Shown: positions 11,638-24,370, counted from the stretch's first letter. The stretch is 64,000 bases of DNA from Sipunculus nudus (GCA_026874595.1 CM049322.1:55862386-55926385), one strand, 5' to 3'. The notes: generated from the letters alone by a model not told the origin. Made by a program: numbers and translations.

Positions 11638-12215
11638 CCGTTACTGTCCGTAATTTGGAGTTATAGAGTATTTTATTCTAGGACATGTGCTGTAAGTGTT
11701 CGTAATTTGGAGATTATAGCGTACTTTATTCTATGACATGAGCCGTTAGGATCCATAATGTGGTGGTTATAGCATACTTTATTCTAGGACATGTGCCGTT
11801 AAGATCCTAAATTTGGAGGTTATAGAGTACTTTGTTCTAGGATATGTGCCGTTAGTGTCCGTAATTTTGAGGTTATAGTGTACTTTATTCTAGGACATTT
11901 GCCATGAAGGTCCGTAATTTGGAGGTTATAGAGTACTTTATTCTAGGGCAAGTGCCATTAGGGTCCGTAATTTTGAGGTTATAGAGTACTTATTCTTTGA
12001 CATGTGCAGTTAGGGTCCGTAATTAGGAGGTTATATAGTACTTATACCAGGACATTTGCCATTAGGGTCCGTAATTAAGAGGTTATAGAGGTTATTCTTC
12101 GAAATGTGCCGTTAGTGTCCGTAATTTGAATATTATAGAGTACTTATTCTTTGACATGTGCCGTTACTGTCCGTAATTTGAAGATTTTAGTGTACTTTAT
12201 TTTAGAACTTGTGCC
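11638..12215. repeat. Minisatellite, about 57-bp unit, roughly ten copies
   Basis: A unit of the form GTCCGTAATTTGGAGGTTAT, then AGAGTACTTTATTCTAGGAC, then ATGTGCCGTTA repeats imperfectly about ten times. Units differ by substitutions and 1-4 base indels. It does not keep an open frame, so it is not coding. Confidence 0.92.
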
Positions 12216-13316
12216 GCTTGAATCAACAGCCTGTGAAGCATGTGTAGCCTCTACCTTACCCCTTCCCATTATTTGTGAGTGAAAATATGCATTCTCCCTG
12301 TGTTTACATGGTAATAAAAATTGTGTTCTAATTTAAAAATGAAACTCAACTGAATTCCCTCTCGCTATTCATTTGTACATATTAGCTTTATTAAGCTATT
12401 AATTTATTTACTGAAAGGTTATGATCAGTACAACATGATACCTTATCATAGTCACCAAAGTTTAAGACAGTGTCAAACGTAAGACAACATCATGCTGTAT
12501 TGTCACAGCTGTAAAAGAAACAGAGTAAGATTTGAATAACAACTACACATAAAAATATCAAATGAATGTTTAGTAAACTGCAGTACAAGTAAATACTATC
12601 GATTCCTGCTGAACACAGCATAATCCCTGTAATTTCATGTTCCCCAAATCAATTGTGTGTCCAGTTCATTACGGAGAATGGCTATATGAAATGAACACAG
12701 GACAGTCAACATAAAACTTAGTGAAAACTTTCTACCATGAACCTGTCATTATATTTATGCAAAATATCATATTTGGTTAATTCTTCTCGCATCAATAATG
12801 AACTCATCAGACGTTATGACATTTGTTTTTTGTCATTATTAGAAACAGGTAAACTGCCAGTAGTGTGCCAATCTGGTCCTAAAATAACACCCTTAGTAAT
12901 CACTAATGTATATTTGTAACAAATGGTTTAATCAACTTCAGATGTTTATAGCCTTTTCTTACATGTGTGTTTCAGTAAATGCACAAAAATATATATATTT
13001 CACAATGCCTTGGTACAACATTTTAAAAATAGTTTGTTAGGTGTACTCATATTTTATCATCATTTATTATTAAGCCTCCATTATCTCATTCTCAATATAT
13101 GTTCAATGTTTGTAATATGCTAACAACATATAGCGATTCACTGTATTGTTTCCAATATCGAGTGTTCAAAGCTCTACATGTGTTGAGGAGTTAATCAAAA
13201 TGATATCGTAATTGATGGATAAAAAATGAATTTAAAATTAGCAACGATATAAACAGTTTATATTTTGTTCATATTCAACTGTGATCCTAATTTGTGATTT
13301 AGTTAAAGTTCACTTC

Positions 13317-13320
<4 letters not shown>
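12216..13320. other. Non-coding, nothing recognised
   Basis: AT-rich sequence with only short frames. Confidence 0.5.

Positions 13321-13361
<41 letters not shown>
13321..13361. repeat. (AT)n microsatellite
   Basis: Uninterrupted AT alternation of about 40 bases. Confidence 0.95.
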
Positions 13362-13364
<3 letters not shown>

Positions 13365-13599
13365 ATAATTATTTTTCATATAACTCTTTAAGGCGGAGAA
13401 CCCTTTAATCAATGGCATAACATATATATATATGTTTTGTAACATATCATAATGCTTTGAAGCATTTTTCTGTTTGCAATATGTCTTGGTTCAAGTTAGT
13501 AATTGATTCTATATATCTATAGTCAATAGTCAATTCTAGATAAATCTAATGATTGTCAACCTACATTATACACACAACCCTATCTCAGGCGTGTAGCTC

Positions 13600-13740
13600 T
13601 TGGTCACAGCCTCTCCTAATAGGCACTGTTTGTTCCACCTCCAGCCATGTGGTCGGCTATTAGTTGTCACCTTAAGTCAATGCATGGTGCCTAGTGCCCA
13701 CTGGGCGATGACAGCATCCAGCATGAACTTATCACTAATA
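13600..13740. repeat. Dispersed repeat fragment
   Basis: The part at 13680-13730 (GCCTAGTGCCCACTGGGC...) reappears in reverse orientation at 18090-18150 (GTCCATTGGGCACAGGGC...). The element class is unknown. Confidence 0.4.
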
Positions 13741-14261
13741 ACGGTGTTTCAATATATATAATAAAACACTTTACGCCTCACCTGTTTAAGATAGAGTAGT
13801 ATCAGAAATGAAAAAATCATTATTCCATTTTTAGGGACCTATACCTATTACTATTTCAGGTTAAAATATTTTTTGTAATTTTATTCTGTTATTACAGCTT
13901 TGGAAACCTGTCATTTATTATTTTTACTACCACAAATCACAAAATTTACTGTTACCCCATCATTGATACTCCTCCCTGAGGTTTATTTCCTTGAAAGTTC
14001 ACGGAATTTGAACTACGTGACCGTAAACGACATGGGTCCAATCTTCGCATACCCGGGGCTGGCCTTAATCAGCAACCAATCTTTAGATACATAATCGTAT
14101 AAACATTGAATAAATCTAACTAATTCTGTCGAGAATATATGATATATAAATCTATGTATCATATACATAGAGGCTCTTAGCTTTTATTATATATTTATAT
14201 ATACATCCATTATTTATATACATTTATTTATACATTTAAACATATATATTGTTACGGAAAC

Positions 14262-14390
14262 ATTTGGCTCCAAGAAAATATTTGGACGATCCAGGATTCG
14301 AACCCCTGTCGGTGTCGCACATGCCCACTTCTCTACAAAAGCAAGCTTTACTAGCGAGACAGGTCCGCTTTTTTATCACCCCATAACAAT
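14262..14390 (-). mobile_element. tRNA-derived SINE-like element
   Basis: The minus strand has an exact RNA polymerase III box B, GGTTCGAATCC (14294-14304). The ends carry short inverted TTGTTA/TAACAA sequences. It does not fold as a full tRNA, so I read it as a SINE or SINE fragment. Confidence 0.55.
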
Positions 14391-14458
14391 ATGTATACAT
14401 ATACATTATTTATATATATTTATACATATACATATATGTATTTCTTATATATTTGTAT

Positions 14459-14620
14459 AGATGGAACTGGTATACACAGAATCGTCGGTTCAATGCCGAT
14501 GGGAATCAAACCCACGATCTTCCGATTTCCGGTGCGGCTGCCTTAACCACTTACATCTGCACACTTTCACAGGAACAGGCAAGGTGACGTCACGGCATTG
14601 ACGTCATAGTCTCACCCACT
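14459..14620 (-). mobile_element. tRNA-derived SINE
   Basis: On the minus strand a box A-like GTAAGTGGTTAAGGC (14540-14554) is followed by box B GGTTTGATTCC (14502-14512) at the right spacing, then a tail that ends CTGTGTATACCAGTTCCATC. The same tail forms both arms of the palindrome at 6827-6903. A long (AT)n tract lies on the 5' side. Confidence 0.72.
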
Positions 14621-14626
14621 ACATGG

Positions 14627-14682
<56 letters not shown>
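14627..14682. repeat. (AT)n microsatellite
   Basis: Uninterrupted AT alternation adjoining the SINE. Confidence 0.95.
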
Positions 14683-14686
<4 letters not shown>

Positions 14687-14689
14687 TTA

Positions 14690-16080
14690 AGAGTCTCCGG
14701 TTAAACAGAAACTTTAATGAAATCAAAGCTGATGCACTCAGGTGTCCTTGCAATTTGTCATGCTGTGGCATATGGCAATGTGAGTCTTATTGTACAGCCT
14801 CAAATACGACAGCTGTTACAACAAATGCATTTAATAAAACACTTGCCAATTACACATTGTGTTGTAGACACAAAAGACAGAACAAGTTCGTTCGACACAT
14901 TTGCCTTCTCCAATCAATAGTCTGCTAAAGTTGTCCAACGCGTGCCAGCTATGTATATAATCTATAATCCGAAAAATAAAAAAATTATAATTTTCATTTT
15001 CGTGAATATAATTTTTTGTGATTGAACGAGGGCAAGACATTTCAAGTGTGGTTATGATGCGTGTCTACAAAGTTGATTTTTAAACTTTCGTGTGCCTTTG
15101 AGCAGAAGAAAGAGACAAATCTTCGGCTGTGTCGAGTCTGCTTTTCATACAGCGCCCAATAATCATTGAGTGCACAATACCTCTTCGAAATTTATAATTA
15201 TCAATAAACTAGTTGGTGTCAATAACACGACTTTTGAATATAGCACACAGTATGTTTAAAATAATTTTCTTACACGCATATCCTGCCCACTGTCGTGGAA
15301 ATGCAATACGGCATATTTTGTTAGTTTATTTTTATCTCAACACATACCATGAACGTGAAATCGGAGACATCTTTCAATTTACGAAGGTCTCATATATTTT
15401 ATATTAGCTAAATTAACAAGACATACATATCGAGTAAGACTGATGAAAAACATGTATTTTTTATTAAATGTCTTAATGTTTGATATTCTTTACTATCACG
15501 TAACCATATATTTTCAATCAAGGCCAAACATAATCAGGTATATTGATAAAGAATCATGTGCAAAATACCCCAAACTTTAACGACTTTCCCGCTCGTCAGT
15601 TTTGATGCACACAAGGAAGCTTGAGTTAGCATGATAAAAGCATGATAGCATTAACTCCAGAAATGATATCCGCTTTTCAGACGTAAAAAATAATTATTCA
15701 GATTAATTGATTACAAATCTAAAGAATATATGTATATGATTCCCCATTGTGTTGCAAAGAATGATGTTTTGAAGTTACAGAATAAGTATTCATATTAAGA
15801 AATATGAATTTGGTCTTCACTTTTGACTTAATCTGCCCAAGATTACCTAATCTTGGTACAAATTTATTGTGTATTCGTTCAAACAAACAAAGGTTTATTT
15901 TCCATTCTTATCTTCTTTTCTTCACTGCCATTTGTCCAATTCTAATGAAATGCCGTGCTTTATTAAATGTATCAATGTATCAGTCGCTTTAAAAGTGATT
16001 CATTGTCGATCAATAATAATATATTATGAACCAGATCAGGGGTTTTATGTTTAAATAATCTTGAAGAACATCCCACCAAC
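14690..16080. other. Non-coding, nothing recognised
   Basis: Two overlapping frames at 14623-14928 are partly (AT)n-derived. No domain seen. Confidence 0.45.
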
Positions 16081-16138
16081 AGCAGAAAGACACGCATGGA
16101 GTATCTTTGCACACTTTTATTTCACCGAGGTGACAGTT

Positions 16139-16345
16139 TCTTCTCTTAACCCCTTGTCTCCCCTGCAGCCGCATTGCTCTTTCGCTTACATTGATTGAAT
16201 AAATTCTGTAAACATCAGATATTGAATTTCAGTATTTCCTCGTACTCTTTTCTTCAATATACACGCTAATGATGGGCATAGTGCTTACGGAGCATAGTAG
16301 GAGGAGAATACAGACTTGTCTCGCAGCCGCATACGCCCCCGGCCA
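16139..16345 (-). pseudogene. Exon relics resembling the small cysteine-rich peptide gene
   Basis: At about 16286-16344 the minus strand reads GGVCGCETS..., similar in DNA and reading frame to exon 2 of the 10-kb peptide gene. The base pair before it is GG instead of the acceptor AG. It ends at a good GTAAGC donor. At about 16139-16193 a frame reads QCGCRGDKGLREETVTSVK and stops in TAA, overlapping a near-ideal AATAAA. Joined in phase these would make one short CGC-containing tail, but the acceptors are poor. I treat the pair as a degenerate or unproven relative of the 10-kb gene. Confidence 0.35.
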
Positions 16346-17164
16346 AAATGGATAATGTGATGCATCAGTATATCAATCAAAACTGTAACAGTATAGATTC
16401 CGCATTGGTGCTGTGGCCTCTCGTGGCGTGCTGATGAATCTATCAATTTCATCCAGTTATACTTAAAAACACCTTGTTTATTTTAAAGACGATTTCTTTA
16501 GTCACACTACAGTGAATCCGTCTTCTACAAATCCACCGAAATATGAGACTCTTTCCTTTTTTAGTCTGAACATAAATAGAAGAATCCGATAAGTTATAAG
16601 TCGTGATAGGGGTGTTCCTATTCGGTGACGTTACCGTCATATGTAAAATGTATGTGCATATACTTTTACATTTATTCATTGCTGGCAAAATATATAATAA
16701 ACCTGTCGTGAAGCCATATCCAAATACACTCTACCAAATACCTTGCGTACGGGCACATATGATCTCCGTTAAACATTATCAAAATGTAAGTTTCTTTATA
16801 TGATATATGACGAAATGTTAAAAAGTTTAAGGAAGATAACCATCTAAAGCCTGTATCTTTAATCACCAAATATTGTTAAAACTTCAGGAAATTCATGTTT
16901 TTTCACTTTTCTTAAAACTCAGTAAATATATTTTGGAAAAGAACATAAATTCAATTGAAGAAGACTGACCTATCTCCATAATCAATAGCATAGCTCATTG
17001 ACACATTAAAGTTCCCATGAGTGCACATGTTTATTGAAACAACATGTGTATTTCAAAATAAAATGGAAACCACAAATGAATTAATGATCACATTAAGGAA
17101 ATATTTACTGAAGGCAATTTTTAACAATATGCTAATATATGTGTAATATTATCTATTTTAATTC

Positions 17165-17422
17165 CTATTTCTTTGAACGAGTATTGCCATCAGCTTGTTC
17201 AGAGTGATCAAAATCACCGCTAACCACATTACCTATAAAACAAAATTCTGACGTCAAGATATCAGGAATTTTAAAGATGCATTTATAGATTAGACCTTCA
17301 CAAGGATTGTTAATAAGCGCACCTGATTGTTCTTAAATTTCCAGAACAAATAACACCGCAATATGACGGGTTTAAGCACATTAGAGAGAGAAAATTATTA
17401 CAAATGACAACAGTGTCTTTAT
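17165..17422 (-). pseudogene. Relic of a secreted-peptide precursor start
   Basis: The minus strand from 17422 reads (ATA)-KTLLSFVIIFSL-stop, which is a signal peptide with the start ATG changed to ATA and a premature stop. An acceptor TTTTATAG then opens a frame at 17165-17232 reading NVVSGDFDHSEQADGNTRSK plus K and a stop. That is an acidic segment ending in basic residues, like a propeptide. A TATATAAGG promoter-like box lies upstream near 17470. The pieces could belong with the cysteine exons at 16.1-16.35 kb as one dead precursor gene; this is inference. Confidence 0.3.
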
Positions 17423-17459
17423 CGTGAACAATAAGTGGCTTGAAGTGCCTGAAGCTTAT

Positions 17460-17760
17460 ACACCTGCCTTATATATGTTATACAGATGATTATGCATGAT
17501 AATATTCAAGAACCGCCCTCTGCATAATGATAGATCTCTTTGATTACTTGGATATCATTAGTTTTTACCAGAAAGTCAGTTGAAGGACAATTAAGCCGCC
17601 CCGAGCGGAGCTATTATGGTATTTTTCTTTTAATTAATCTTTCAGGAATTCCCACATAAGATAACGGGCAATTAAATACGTCCCATATTTACATATTCAG
17701 TATAGTAGTCCAACAATATTATACACGTCATATAACGCAATTACCAATAACATGACCAAA
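17460..17760 (-). repeat. Duplicated promoter-flank segment (left copy)
   Basis: About 300 bases align to 49830-50110 in the same orientation, sharing GGTATTTTTCTTTT, GAATTCCCACATA and GGGCAATTAAATAC in order. It lies upstream of the relic signal-peptide exon, so it may be duplicated gene flank rather than a transposon. Confidence 0.55.
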
Positions 17761-17854
17761 GTAAGTATAGTTTTAACGAGATATCAAGGGAAGATCCATT
17801 GAAAAACTGAAAAGAATAACCTATTTTGAAAACCAGTATTGATCAGGAATGGCG

Positions 17855-18000
17855 TAACAGAAATATGTAATAGTAATAGTAATAGAAAATTACAGGTTTA
17901 CAGAGTAATAGCAATAGTAAAAGTAATTGACAAGAAATTTTAACCTGAAATAGTATTAGTTCTAGTTATAGAACCCTAAGTAATAGAATAATAGCTATTA
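17855..18000. repeat. (AATAGT)n-like simple repeat
   Basis: Imperfect TAATAG repeats. The same motif recurs at 20470-20605, so the pair brackets the L2 LINE insertion region. Confidence 0.8.
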
Positions 18001-18162
18001 CTTTAACTATTATAGCCCTTGGCTAAAACAGGTAAGGGATGAAGGATTTGTTTGATTATACTGAAACACAGGAAAAGGCTGTAGTTGAAGTGTGATTAGT
18101 TCATGCTAGTTGCTGTCATGGTCCATTGGGCACAGGGCATCAGGAACTGGCTTGAGATAATA

Positions 18163-19500
18163 TAATATAATATTATATATTTAATTTATATAGCGCTAAT
18201 TCAACAAAATAGTTATTAAAAGCGCTTTACAAGACACAAAGCACAGTTTTACTAAAACATAAATGTAGATTCCTACTAAAGCAAAGATTCCTAAAAGAAA
18301 ACCCTAAAGTCTAAGAACTACCAAAAGCTAATATAAAAAGGTAATTTTTAAGATTACTTTTAAAAGAAGCTAAAGATGGTGAAGCTCTGATTGAGTGTGG
18401 AAGTTCATTCCACAACCTTGGTGCCACAGCTGAAAAAGCTCTCGAACGACACATCTCACTTCGTGCTTTAGGGATCTCTAAAAGCCCTTGGTCAGATGAC
18501 CTAAGCTGCCTGACTGGAACATAAAACGTTAAGAGGTTCCTAATGTAAATAGGCGATTGACCATTTATGGCTTTATATACTAATAATAAAATTTTAAAAT
18601 CAATGCACCAAAGCACTGTCGCACCGGCAGCCAGTGGAGTTCTTTAAGTATTGGTGTAATGTGGTCGCGCTTCTTGGGACCAGTTACAAGCCTAGCAGCT
18701 GCATTCTGCACTCTCTGTAGCCGGTCCAGTAACTTGCTAGGAAGACCACATAGCAAAGAGTTGGAACAGTAAATCCTTGAACTGATGAACGCATGAATTA
18801 ATGTTATTAGTGAATCTTGAGTTAGAAAACCCTTTATCCTAGCTATATTACGCCGGTGGTAAAAAGCCAAACTACAAATATTATTTACATGCTTGTCAAG
18901 GCAAAGCCCTTGGTCAAACACTACCCCCAGGTTTCTAGCACTCTTTGTTGGCACAACTACAGAGTCAAATATGTTAAGAGTTTTCAACTGATTTTTTTCC
19001 CTCTGCTGGTTTGTACCAATAATCAGAACCTCAGTTTTATCAGCATTGAGTTTAAGCAGATTCTGACACATCCAAACACCTATGTCATGCAAGCATGTTT
19101 CAGTGGTAGAAATAGGAACCTTTGATTCGGGTTTAAATGATACATTAATTTGACTGTCATCAGCATAAAAATGATCATTCATTCCATGTTGTCGTATTAA
19201 TTCACCAAGTGGTAATGTATAAATTATAAAAAACAGAGGCCCCAGCACAGAACCTTGTGGAACACCGTAGGTTATCTCAGTTGGAGAAGACTTATGACCT
19301 ACTACACTTATACACTGACTTCGATTACACAGGTATGACCTGATCCATTGCGAGGCATTTCCAGTTATTCCAAGCCTGGTGGACAACCATTGTAACAGGA
19401 GCTGATGATCTACTACATCAAAGGCAGCAGATAAATTCAATAGTATGAGAATGGAGATGATAACTAATAAGATAAACCCTTGGGTTATTTGTAGATTCAT
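18163..19500 (-). mobile_element. L2/CR1-type LINE, 5'-truncated
   Basis: A reverse transcriptase fragment on the minus strand starts abruptly at LNLSAAFDVVDHQ. It holds the palm motifs GVPQGSVLGP (residues 79-88 of the frame) and FYADD (111-115), then the tail region LHWLPVR and FKILLLVYKAINGQSP. One indel near 18600 splits it into two overlapping frames (18580-19500 and 18311-18616). The 3' end runs through AAAGCGC, then GCGCTATATAAAT, then a TAATAT repeat, as is typical of L2-group elements. About 1.3 kb survives. It is inactive because the endonuclease and the start of ORF2 are absent. Confidence 0.92.
18580..19500 (-). pseudogene. L2-type reverse transcriptase fragment
   Basis: A 306-codon open frame with reverse transcriptase motifs from the SAAFD box through GVPQGSVLGP and FYADD to the C-terminal HWLPVR segment. 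It is long because it is fairly young, yet it lacks the N-terminal half of ORF2 and is shifted out of frame at its 3' end. It would have copied element RNA at the target site. Confidence 0.92.
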
Positions 19501-20469
19501 TAACTAGGCTTGGTTGGTAAACATTGCAGCAGTGCTTGGTCAGTTTTTACACATCATATGGGGCAAGTAACTATCAGCTCAGGCAAGACAGTACAGCTAC
19601 AGTGCTGCATATGTTTGGGTACTTCAGAAGTATACAGTCTGATTGTCATAGCCTTCGATGAGATATTAAGTGGTGCCACAGACAGTTAATTTGGTCCTGT
19701 TTGTACTAACTATGGGGGTATTGCAGTCTAGGTATTATGGCTTGAACAAATCTAGTTGACTGTGTTTGAAAATGCGTTTATCATGTGTGATAAACACCTA
19801 TTTAAGGTACATTAAAATAGACTAATCCAAAGAGATGCAATAAATTTGTGGTATACACGAAATCCACCCTATTTCAGGTTGTATGAACATGAATAGGATG
19901 AATTCGAAAGCTACAAGCTAGGACTATTTGCACATTGTTTGTCCTATATATAAAATATATACAGATATAGATATATATTACTTTGATTATGCTACGTTGA
20001 ACAGGAAGTTATCGTATTTAATGACTCTAAATTGCACCAACATTCCTTTAATATTTTTGTGTTTCAGGATTATTCAAACCTGACTCTTTTTTTAACTGTT
20101 CTGAACCTTGAGCTGTTTATTTAATTTTCTGTTGAACATTGTGTAAAATGTTTAATTAAATGTAAAAGAAAGTGTCTGTAACTATTCTGAATATAAACCT
20201 ACCGGAACTGGGCTTATTTTGTACTGATCACGTACTAGCTGGACATAATCCTGAACTTTAATCTAAGCCACATTGTGAGCATTAATTGCTATAGAGAAAC
20301 CTCATATATACTAAAAGATTTAAATCTGTTTTATATCCATTTTTAATTAAGGACAAAAATTACAAGAATTACAATTTAAATAAACGAACAAATCAAAGTT
20401 TCACCAACAGGGAATGGGGGTTGGGTAATGTGGAGGACAAGGTCAGCTTATGCATATATCACCATTTAA

Positions 20470-20605
20470 AAGTAAAGTAATAGTAATTGTAATATAAGCA
20501 AGTAATAGTAATAGTAATAGATAAAAAAACATGCTGTAATAGTAATAGTAATAGTAATAAATCGATTAAGAAGTAATAGTAAAAGTAAAAGTAATAGAAC
20601 CACTT
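20470..20605. repeat. (AATAGT)n-like simple repeat
   Basis: Second tract of the TAATAG motif, same orientation as 17855-18000. Confidence 0.8.
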
Positions 20606-22880
20606 TAATAGGACCCAACCCTGGTATTAATTCCATACTACCCCGAATAAATATGCAGCGAAGGTTTTAATCCAATTTGGTTATATGTTTGCAATGAATA
20701 ATGCAAACTATAGTACACACACGTACAAAATCCTTTGTCTTGCCATCTGCGACACCTCGAATTGACTGCCATATGGTGAACTTAATTTACGGAACATTGT
20801 TAAAAAGGTCCGGATCCTGAAATCTTATTGTATTCGTATTTCTAAAAAAAAAGTTTGTAATTACCAACACACTGTATTGAATACAGTTTAATTAAATTCT
20901 GATACAATATCACACACACCCTCTTTTAATCATGTGCATATGCTAAACTTTCAGCAACATGAACGGCTCGACATATTAAGGTATCATTAATGTAACTATT
21001 GTATTCACTTTAATGCATGTAGATTTAACGATATTTAATCAAAATTATGTTAATTCCTCACGCTTCCCAAATATTATTCATCGATTTGCTAAATTACATA
21101 TTTTGCCTGCAAACCTTGGTCAACACACATGATACTGTTATTTTATAGTTAACTTCTCAAGTTCTGTCGGTTGAGTTAAAAGGTAATTCAACAGTTTTGT
21201 CCTAAACAAATCAACGTAAAAACAAAGCACAAAAAGCCTATCTTCTAGTTTCGGCTTTTTAGAAGATATAGCGGCCTGGCTGCACAGAAAGTTAATATCT
21301 GAGCTACTATGTTGTGCACCCTCCTCATTCAATTTCAAAACACGAAATTCTGGGAGATCATCAAGTATTAAGTACATGACATAATTATCCATCATGTGCT
21401 AAACATAATCAGCGTTGTCTGTATTTCTAACAGATTCGAAACTGGTGGGAAGTGTGCGACATATGCGATAGCTTACATAGAAAAACACCGATACACTAGA
21501 AGGTATCTTTTTAAGAAATCATCATTTAGAGGCAAAGGAAAATTGAAATCTCCCTTATTTTCCATGGGTATATGTTGTCATATTACTGTTCTTTTATGTT
21601 TTGAGACCTTTTAAAAGAAATCATCAAACAGTTTTTGTTATACGATAGCTCGAATGTATTTCTGCAATTATGGTATTAAATTAAGGTTATAAGTTAAAGG
21701 AGATAAAGCATATTCGACTGGGTAATTGGACAGTTATTTCTGTTGCTTATGTATATCAGGATTTAAGACTTAGTGAAAGAAGGTTTATTTTATCTTGCAG
21801 TTTTAACCTCATTTAGCGGTCCTTAATCTATTGTTTGTCTAACTTTTGGAAAATCACCAGCCGCGTGCGGGATCTCTTATCTTAGAGGTCCGATATTATA
21901 AAATATGTTTCCTGCGGAAGCCCATCATGTAGATTTTACCGTATTTATGAATAAAAGGATAACGTAGTGTGTACGCATCTAAATACATCCATCCTCACAA
22001 ATTGCTTCCCTCAAATACTAATCACTTCCATTCCATGTTTTGAAATAAGGCCGCACAAAACATGACCCCCCCCCCCCCCCCCCCATGAGAAGGCTGATTG
22101 GCAGGAGAGTCATGGGAGATACAATGTAATATTTATTATCATTAAGGTGACGAGACTTCTGCTTCTGCGGAAATATGATTGTGATAGCAAATTATGAATA
22201 ACCTTTTGTTCCTTTAACATAAAAATCATCTTGGTAGATTTTGTAATATCTGAATGCACGCTGAAAAAAATGTACATAGAAAAAAACATATCATATCAGC
22301 AACCTTACTTGCCTCATGAGTCCCTTTCCGCCTAAATTCTTTCAAATTATCTGATCAGCATGCATCAGACTGGAAGCTATAAGCAGAAGAAAATATGTGC
22401 AATGATTCATTACCATAAGAGTTGATGTACTGATTTCATACAATTCTTTATATAAGACCACACTCTGGATTGAACCTCTAACCTGTATAAAAAGAAACCT
22501 AGACGTCATCTAAAATTTGCTTGGTGATTATCCATAATAATTCAATCTATTTTGTTTACTTATTTACAATTTTATGGCATGTATATGAATTGACGTACTC
22601 CCTGGTTTACATATATTCACGAAACACAGCGTAAGGAAAGTTAATATTTCACATTACAGGGACCCCGATAAAGAATGAAAAATGAGCCCGATACACCGGA
22701 TAAAATGCCCTGTGGGATGGATATGTGCGATAATATAAGCCAACAAGATGCCTTCCTGTCACCTAATTCATCTAAAATTTTATCATCACATATACCTGAA
22801 TCCAGCATTTTGTATTGCTATCCACATCACAAAAATACTGAACCTACTCAGAAACGTTGTCTACGGATATACTTCTCATA
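20606..22880. other. Non-coding, one C homopolymer
   Basis: No recognisable gene. A run of about 18 C residues lies near 22066-22084. The 85-codon frame at 21138-21395 (minus) has no known domain. Confidence 0.45.
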
Positions 22881-23025
22881 ATTTTCGTCATTTTCTCAAC
22901 AATCCTCAGTCATCCAAAAACACACGTATTAGAAGAAAAACGAAGAAGAAAATTGTTGAGAAAATGACGAAAAATCCTCAGTCATCCAAAAACACACGTA
23001 TTAGAAGAAAAACGAAGAAGAAAAT
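22881..23025. repeat. Tandem 53-bp unit with inverted spacer
   Basis: A 53-bp unit occupies 22901-22953 and recurs at 22973-23025. The spacer between them (TTGTTGAGAAAATGACGAAA) is the reverse complement of the sequence just before the first unit (about 22881-22902), forming a hairpin around unit one. It directly abuts the 3' end of LINE copy B. Confidence 0.9.
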
Positions 23026-23400
23026 GTTTTATTGTAGAAAAGGCCTTGTGGCCCATGGTACAAATATAAATAATTAAAAACAATTGAACATTGAACATAT
23101 AACATGCTTATACAAATATAATAATACATATATACATGGTTGTGTTACCTGCTATTGTGTTGTTTTATAACCATCGACTATCTGTCACATCGAGGTTTTC
23201 TTTAACTTGTTTACCTGAAATAAATATTTCGCCAGGTTCAAATGAACATTAAAAGACTGAATTTTTAATAGTTTAAATAAACCATATGTGTTTTTTTTGG
23301 AATTTCCTTTAAAGATGTAAAAAATCATTTCTTAAGTTTTCATATCCAGAGCAATAAAGTAAAACATGGATCTTATCTTCAACTTCATCTTGATACACAT

Positions 23401-24370
23401 TTAACAGACCCTCATTTCTTTGGGTATATAATTTCTCTTTACAATTTCAATTTCATAACAATGGTCACCTAATCTAAATTTTGATAAAGCCTGCATATAT
23501 ACAAATGCCATATTATATAAATATTTTTCTGGTTCTACTGCTGATTTAATTTCACTATATATACTGAGCTTAGATTTACTTCTGATTTCTGATAAAATTT
23601 CTTGCTGGCTATTGTCTTTGACCCTCTGTACAAACATCTTCATAAACATTTTACTGTCACCAACACTTTGTTCAAACCGTACAAAACTAAAACCTTATTT
23701 GTTTAACAGTAGTTTTATATCTGTAGCCCATGTGTTTCTTTTCATATCATCTAAATGTTTGAGGGTGTTATAACATAATCTAGGATATCTAGAATTATCC
23801 ATTGTGATAATTTTTAACCAATAATTTATACATCTTATAAAATACATACAATGTAGGGAGTATCTTCCACATTTCAATATAGCAGCAGTATTAACTGTGT
23901 TTATACTCACACCAAGGAGTTGCTTACAAACACTTGATTGCATGCACTCTATTTTGGGTCTTGCAATGGACCCCCCGATTTCTGATCCATAAAGAAGTGA
24001 TGGGAGTGTAACTTTTCGAAAATAGTTGAAACAACAGATAAAGACATTTAACCACATTTTGATTCACACTTTTTGATAATATTTAAGCCTTTACTCGTTT
24101 TTAACATATTTAAACATTGGTTCCATTTCAGTGATGAAGAGAACAGAACTCCTATATATGTATAACTATTAACATTTAAAAGCTTCTTACCCTTGAAATA
24201 CCATTTCTCATTTTGTTTGACTATCCCTTTCCTTCTAAATACCATAGATCTTGTTTTATCAGTATTGACTTGCATACCCCATCTATCAAAGAAGTCTTCT
24301 AAAATGTTTAATAAGTTCTGAAGCCTCCCCACCGAGTCCTCAATGAGACAAATGTCATCTGCAAAGGCTT
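23401..24370 (-). pseudogene. LINE copy B reverse transcriptase end and C-terminal domain
   Basis: AFADDICLI (24342-24368) leads directly into the frame 24048-24332, with RWGMQVNTDKTRSMVF and YTYIGVLFSSSLKWN (thumb region). The C-terminal domain continues in the shifted frame 23695-24057 and then 23401-23649. Only two indels separate three long frames, so copy B decayed less here than copy A. Confidence 0.87.

Noticed and set aside
14294-14304. Functional tRNA gene
   Set aside because: Box B is perfect, but no cloverleaf or acceptor stem can be drawn; a SINE explains it better.
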